A DNA stretch of 15,695 bases. It comes from Clostridiales bacterium (lineage in GTDB: Bacteria > Bacillota > Clostridia > Oscillospirales > Acutalibacteraceae). Positions 13,684 to 15,695 of the stretch are shown piece by piece. The position numbers and the translations under genes were made by a program. The notes beneath the pieces are model-generated. The model saw only the letters and a list, made by a program, of their open reading frames with translations. It was not told where the DNA came from and made no database searches. The DNA is taken from the NCBI GenBank assembly GCA_019417145.1, contig DXVY01000021.1, positions 1-15,695 of the forward strand, given 5' to 3'. The stretch's first letter is position 1. Every line of letters begins with the position of its first letter.

Positions 13684-13968
13684 CTATCCCTCCCAACGAC
13701 AATTAAGCGCGCGATTTGAATCCCGTTTAAGTTTTACATTTGCTTCATCCGCAGACGACCAAATACCTGCCCTGTGCTCGTGGGATCATTTGCGGTTTTT
13801 GGCAGGCAAATGCAGATATTCCATCCATGCTGACCATGCTTTTGGGATATGGCCGTAGCAAAAATATGAAATAGGCTCTTTTCGGTTCCATTTCGTTCCT
13901 GCAAAGGTTTTGGGTTCTGGCTGCTCCAAGGGGTGTTTTATCGTCTTTGCCGTCTTTGTTCTAAGCCT
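13684..13968 (-). pseudogene. Possible decayed reading frame upstream of the GrpB fusion gene
   Basis: On the minus strand the frame is open for 60 codons (13968-13789) without a good start, stops at TGA (13788-13786), then continues in the same frame for 33 codons to a TAG (13686-13684) that abuts the ribosome site of the next gene. The translation is protein-like around PISYFCYGHIPKAWSAWMEY and, after the stop, HRAGIWSSADEANVKLKRD. I cannot assign a family. It could be the remnant of an acquired gene, or simply chance in AT-rich DNA. Confidence 0.3.
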
Positions 13969-13995
13969 TTACAAAGGCAATTTACCATTATAGTA

Positions 13996-14023
13996 ATTAT
14001 ATCATATCACCCAGCTGTAACAA
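13996..14023 (-). promoter_or_regulatory. Sigma-A-type promoter reading toward the GrpB fusion gene
   Basis: On the minus strand TTGTTA (14023-14018) and a perfect TATAAT (14001-13996) are separated by 16 bases. It lies about 315 bases upstream of the GrpB fusion start, with a broken reading frame between. Confidence 0.6.
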
Positions 14024-14102
14024 ATCGTTTAAAGCCGTGGCTAAATTTCAATAGGGTTGATTTTTCTGCGCAGACCATCATTCTGATTGATCGCAAAAGC
14101 CA

Positions 14103-14136
14103 AAGGGAGACCGCTTCCTTACGAAGCGTCTCCCTT
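14103..14136 (-). terminator. Hairpin terminator after pheA
   Basis: AAGGGAGACCGCTTC (14103-14117) pairs with GAAGCGTCTCCCTT (14123-14136) with one bulged C and a 5-nt loop. Read on the minus strand it is followed by TGGCTTTTGC. It starts 27 bases after the pheA stop. Confidence 0.75.
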
Positions 14137-14162
14137 CATCGGCGCCTTTTTGCGTGTATGGC

Positions 14163-15434
14163 TTACCCTCCCATGGATATCTCTTTATAATTGCCCAAAA
14201 AGGCTAGATCCTCGGTCTCATCCTCCAATGCGGTGAGCAGATGGACCATATCGTCGTTGCCCTTGCCCATGGCAAAGTCCACATAAAAGAGGTATTGAAA
14301 CCCGCCGGCCGCGGCGGCGCGGGATTCCAGCTTGGTCAGATTCAGCCCTCTGGCCGCGAAGTGGCCCAGCAGCCGGTGGAGGGAGCCGGTGACGTGGGGC
14401 AGGGAAAAGACCAGGCTGACCTTGTTGGCGTCGGGTGCGATCCGCAGCTCCTTGGAAATGGCGATGAACCGGGTGGCGTTGTGGGGATTGGCCTGGATAT
14501 CCGCCTGTAAAACCTCTAACCCGTAAAGGGCGGCCGCTTCGGCCGAGCCCACGGCCGCGATGGAGGGATCCTGCCTTTCGCCCACCATTCTGGCCGCAGC
14601 CGCCGTGCTGGCATAGGTGACGGCGGTGTAGCCGTGGGCCTTTAGGAAGGCCTCGGATTGGGCCAGGGCCTGGGGGTGGGAATAGACCGTCCGAATGGTG
14701 GAAAGGTCGGCTCCCGGACAGGCCAGCAGGTTCTGCCGGATCCGCATGCTCACCCCGGCCGTGATATAGTGCCGGTATTGCAAGATCAGGTCATAGACCT
14801 CGGTCACCGAGCCGGCGGTGGAATTCTCCACCGGTGTGATGCCCCGCACCGCCCGTCCCTCTTCCACGGCCTTGAAAACGTCGGCGAATTTATCACAGTA
14901 TAATAGGGGAGCGTTGGGATACAGGCGCCCCGCCGTCCGGCTGGAGAAGGCGCCGTCGGTGCCGTAGCAGGCCACCGTGCCGGTGACGGCGGCCGCCGCC
15001 TGATCGGTGGAAACCGTATCGGCCGCCCCTAGAATGCGTTTGGCCAGGGGGGAGACCCGCCGCAGCCTGTCCCGCTGCAATTCCCGGCTCACCCCCATCA
15101 GGGAGCGATAAACCCCGGCCACATAGGGGCCGTAGGGCGCCCCCCGCCGGGCCGCCTGGTCGATCACCGCCTCCTCCCGGGCGGCATCCAGCACAGGGAT
15201 ACCCTCGGCCGACTTGATGTCGGCCACCCGGGCCGAGCAGTCCATCCGCCGGGCCAGCAGGGGGGCCAACGCCTGATCGATCTGGTTGATCTCCCGCCGC
15301 ACCTGGGTCAGGGCGTCGGAGGCGGCCGCCTTTTGATTGTCCAGCCCGTCGCCGCCTCCCTGGCCGTCCCCGTATATGGCGCCGTCCAGGCTGTTTTTCT
15401 TTCTGTCCTTATAATCGCCGGTCAGATCGTTCAT
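14163..15434 (-). CDS. pheA: Bifunctional chorismate mutase / prephenate dehydratase with ACT domain (P-protein)
   Basis: Converts chorismate to prephenate and then to phenylpyruvate in phenylalanine synthesis. The 423-residue protein has a Gly/Asp-rich 40-residue N-terminal extension. The AroQ-type chorismate mutase covers about 41-120 (VRREINQIDQALAPLLARR...ADIK...REEAVI). The prephenate dehydratase covers about 152-335, with PVENSTAGSVTEVYDLI (201-217) and the catalytic-region NATRF (329-333). The C-terminal ACT domain (about 348-415) has GLNLTKLESR, the usual site of phenylalanine feedback inhibition; the common ESRP reads ESRA and GALH reads GSLH. The ATG overlaps the aroC stop (ATGA, 15431-15434), so aroC and pheA are coupled in one minus-strand operon. 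No other ATG allows a shorter start. Confidence 0.95.
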   Translation of the reverse strand: MNDLTGDYKDRKKNSLDGAIYGDGQGGGDGLDNQKAAASDALTQVRREINQIDQALAPLLARRMDCSARVADIKSAEGIPVLDAAREEAVIDQAARRGAPYGPYVAGVYRSLMGVSRELQRDRLRRVSPLAKRILGAADTVSTDQAAAAVTGTVACYGTDGAFSSRTAGRLYPNAPLLYCDKFADVFKAVEEGRAVRGITPVENSTAGSVTEVYDLILQYRHYITAGVSMRIRQNLLACPGADLSTIRTVYSHPQALAQSEAFLKAHGYTAVTYASTAAAARMVGERQDPSIAAVGSAEAAALYGLEVLQADIQANPHNATRFIAISKELRIAPDANKVSLVFSLPHVTGSLHRLLGHFAARGLNLTKLESRAAAAGGFQYLFYVDFAMGKGNDDMVHLLTALEDETEDLAFLGNYKEISMGG

Positions 15435-15695
15435 AGTTTGCCGCCCTCCACCATCAGGTCCAGGAGCCCCACGGCCAGGGCCGCCTCCAAGGCGGGCAGA
15501 GCCCGGGGGACGATGCAGGGATCGTGCCGTCCCTTGATCCGCAAAAGGGTGTTCTCTCCGGTTTGCAGGTTCACGGTCTTTTGGGGGATGCCGATGGAGG
15601 GGGTGGGCTTGAGGGCGGCCGTGACCAGCAGGGGCATGCCGTTGGAGATACCGCCGGTGATACCGCCGCAGTTGTTGGTGGCCGTCCGCACAAAG
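15431..15695 (-). CDS. aroC: Chorismate synthase, C-terminal part (5' end outside window)
   Basis: The last enzyme of the shikimate pathway; it converts EPSP to chorismate with reduced flavin. Only the final 87 residues are in the window: RTATNNCGGITGGISNGMPL, the AALKPTPSI block and GRHDPCIVPRALPALEAALAVGLLDLMVEGGKL. These match the conserved C-terminal half of the family (GGISNG, KPT.SI, RHDPC..PRA), including the flavin- and substrate-binding R-H-D segment. The GTG at 15691 is an internal valine, not the start. Its product feeds directly into pheA, whose start overlaps this stop codon. Confidence 0.95.
   Translation of the reverse strand, partial: FVRTATNNCGGITGGISNGMPLLVTAALKPTPSIGIPQKTVNLQTGENTLLRIKGRHDPCIVPRALPALEAALAVGLLDLMVEGGKL

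Larger units (their letters stand above)
13681..14162. other. AT-rich intergenic region upstream of the GrpB fusion gene
   Basis: These 482 bases hold a minus-strand promoter (13996-14023), a broken minus-strand reading frame (13684-13968) and the pheA terminator hairpin (14103-14136). Nothing recognisable was seen between 14024 and 14100. Confidence 0.5.

Noticed and set aside
13520..14190. Plus-strand open frames of 112 and 85 codons in the AT-rich region
   Set aside because: One is antisense to the GrpB fusion gene, the other crosses the pheA terminator; neither has a ribosome site or recognisable domain.

Overview
The window looks like a GC-rich, endospore-forming member of the Clostridia, probably of the Oscillospirales/Ruminococcaceae type. 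The pointers are a GerW/YtfJ sporulation gene beside a DUF2953 gene, an scpA-scpB-...-rluB neighbourhood as in Firmicutes, strong sigma-A promoters with 17-nt spacers, and good AGGAGG ribosome sites. The genus is an inference; no rRNA gene is present.

Layout. (1) 1-176: tail of a DtxR-family metalloregulator. (2) 281-3704: a promoter, then a tightly packed plus-strand operon of site-2 protease, scpA, scpB, DUF2953 and gerW, i.e. membrane proteolysis, chromosome condensation and spore functions. (3) 3705-4110: a terminator-rich gap. (4) 4111-5361: a minus-strand D-Ala-D-Ala carboxypeptidase facing that operon. (5) 5435-5790: a noncoding tandem array with a 93-94 bp period. (6) 5902-7025: rluB and a small GNAT-like gene, coupled by an ATGA overlap. 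(7) 7032-10992: a promoter with a structured leader, then a three-subunit biotin-dependent carboxylase set (acyl-CoA-type carboxyltransferase, biotin carrier, OadA/PycB-type carboxyltransferase). Its two gaps hold a large structured element (about 8622-8860) and a second tandem array with a 95 bp period (9251-9455). (8) 11050-11507: secG with its own promoter and strong hairpins. (9) 11656-12669: an sseB-like gene with promoter and terminator. (10) About 12660-14100: a visibly AT-rich island with a GrpB-pyrophosphatase fusion gene, its promoter and a decayed upstream reading frame; probably acquired. (11) 14103-15695: minus-strand aroC (partial) and pheA, the chorismate-to-phenylpyruvate step pair, translationally coupled.

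How the genes work together. The 7.2-11.0 kb cluster carries the three functional parts of a soluble transcarboxylase: a carboxyltransferase that works on an acyl-CoA, a mobile biotin carrier, and a carboxyltransferase that works on pyruvate/oxaloacetate. No membrane decarboxylase beta or gamma subunit is present in the window. The cluster could shuttle CO2 between acyl-CoA and pyruvate, or work with a beta subunit encoded elsewhere.

The most unusual signal is in the gap before the biotin-carrier gene. A long, nearly continuous imperfect hairpin has a GCAA tetraloop and a tandem G-A step. A 15-nt direct repeat places a second copy of its basal strand just downstream, so the two copies compete for the same partner, as in a switch. 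I do not recognise it as a known riboswitch class. All folds here were worked out by eye.
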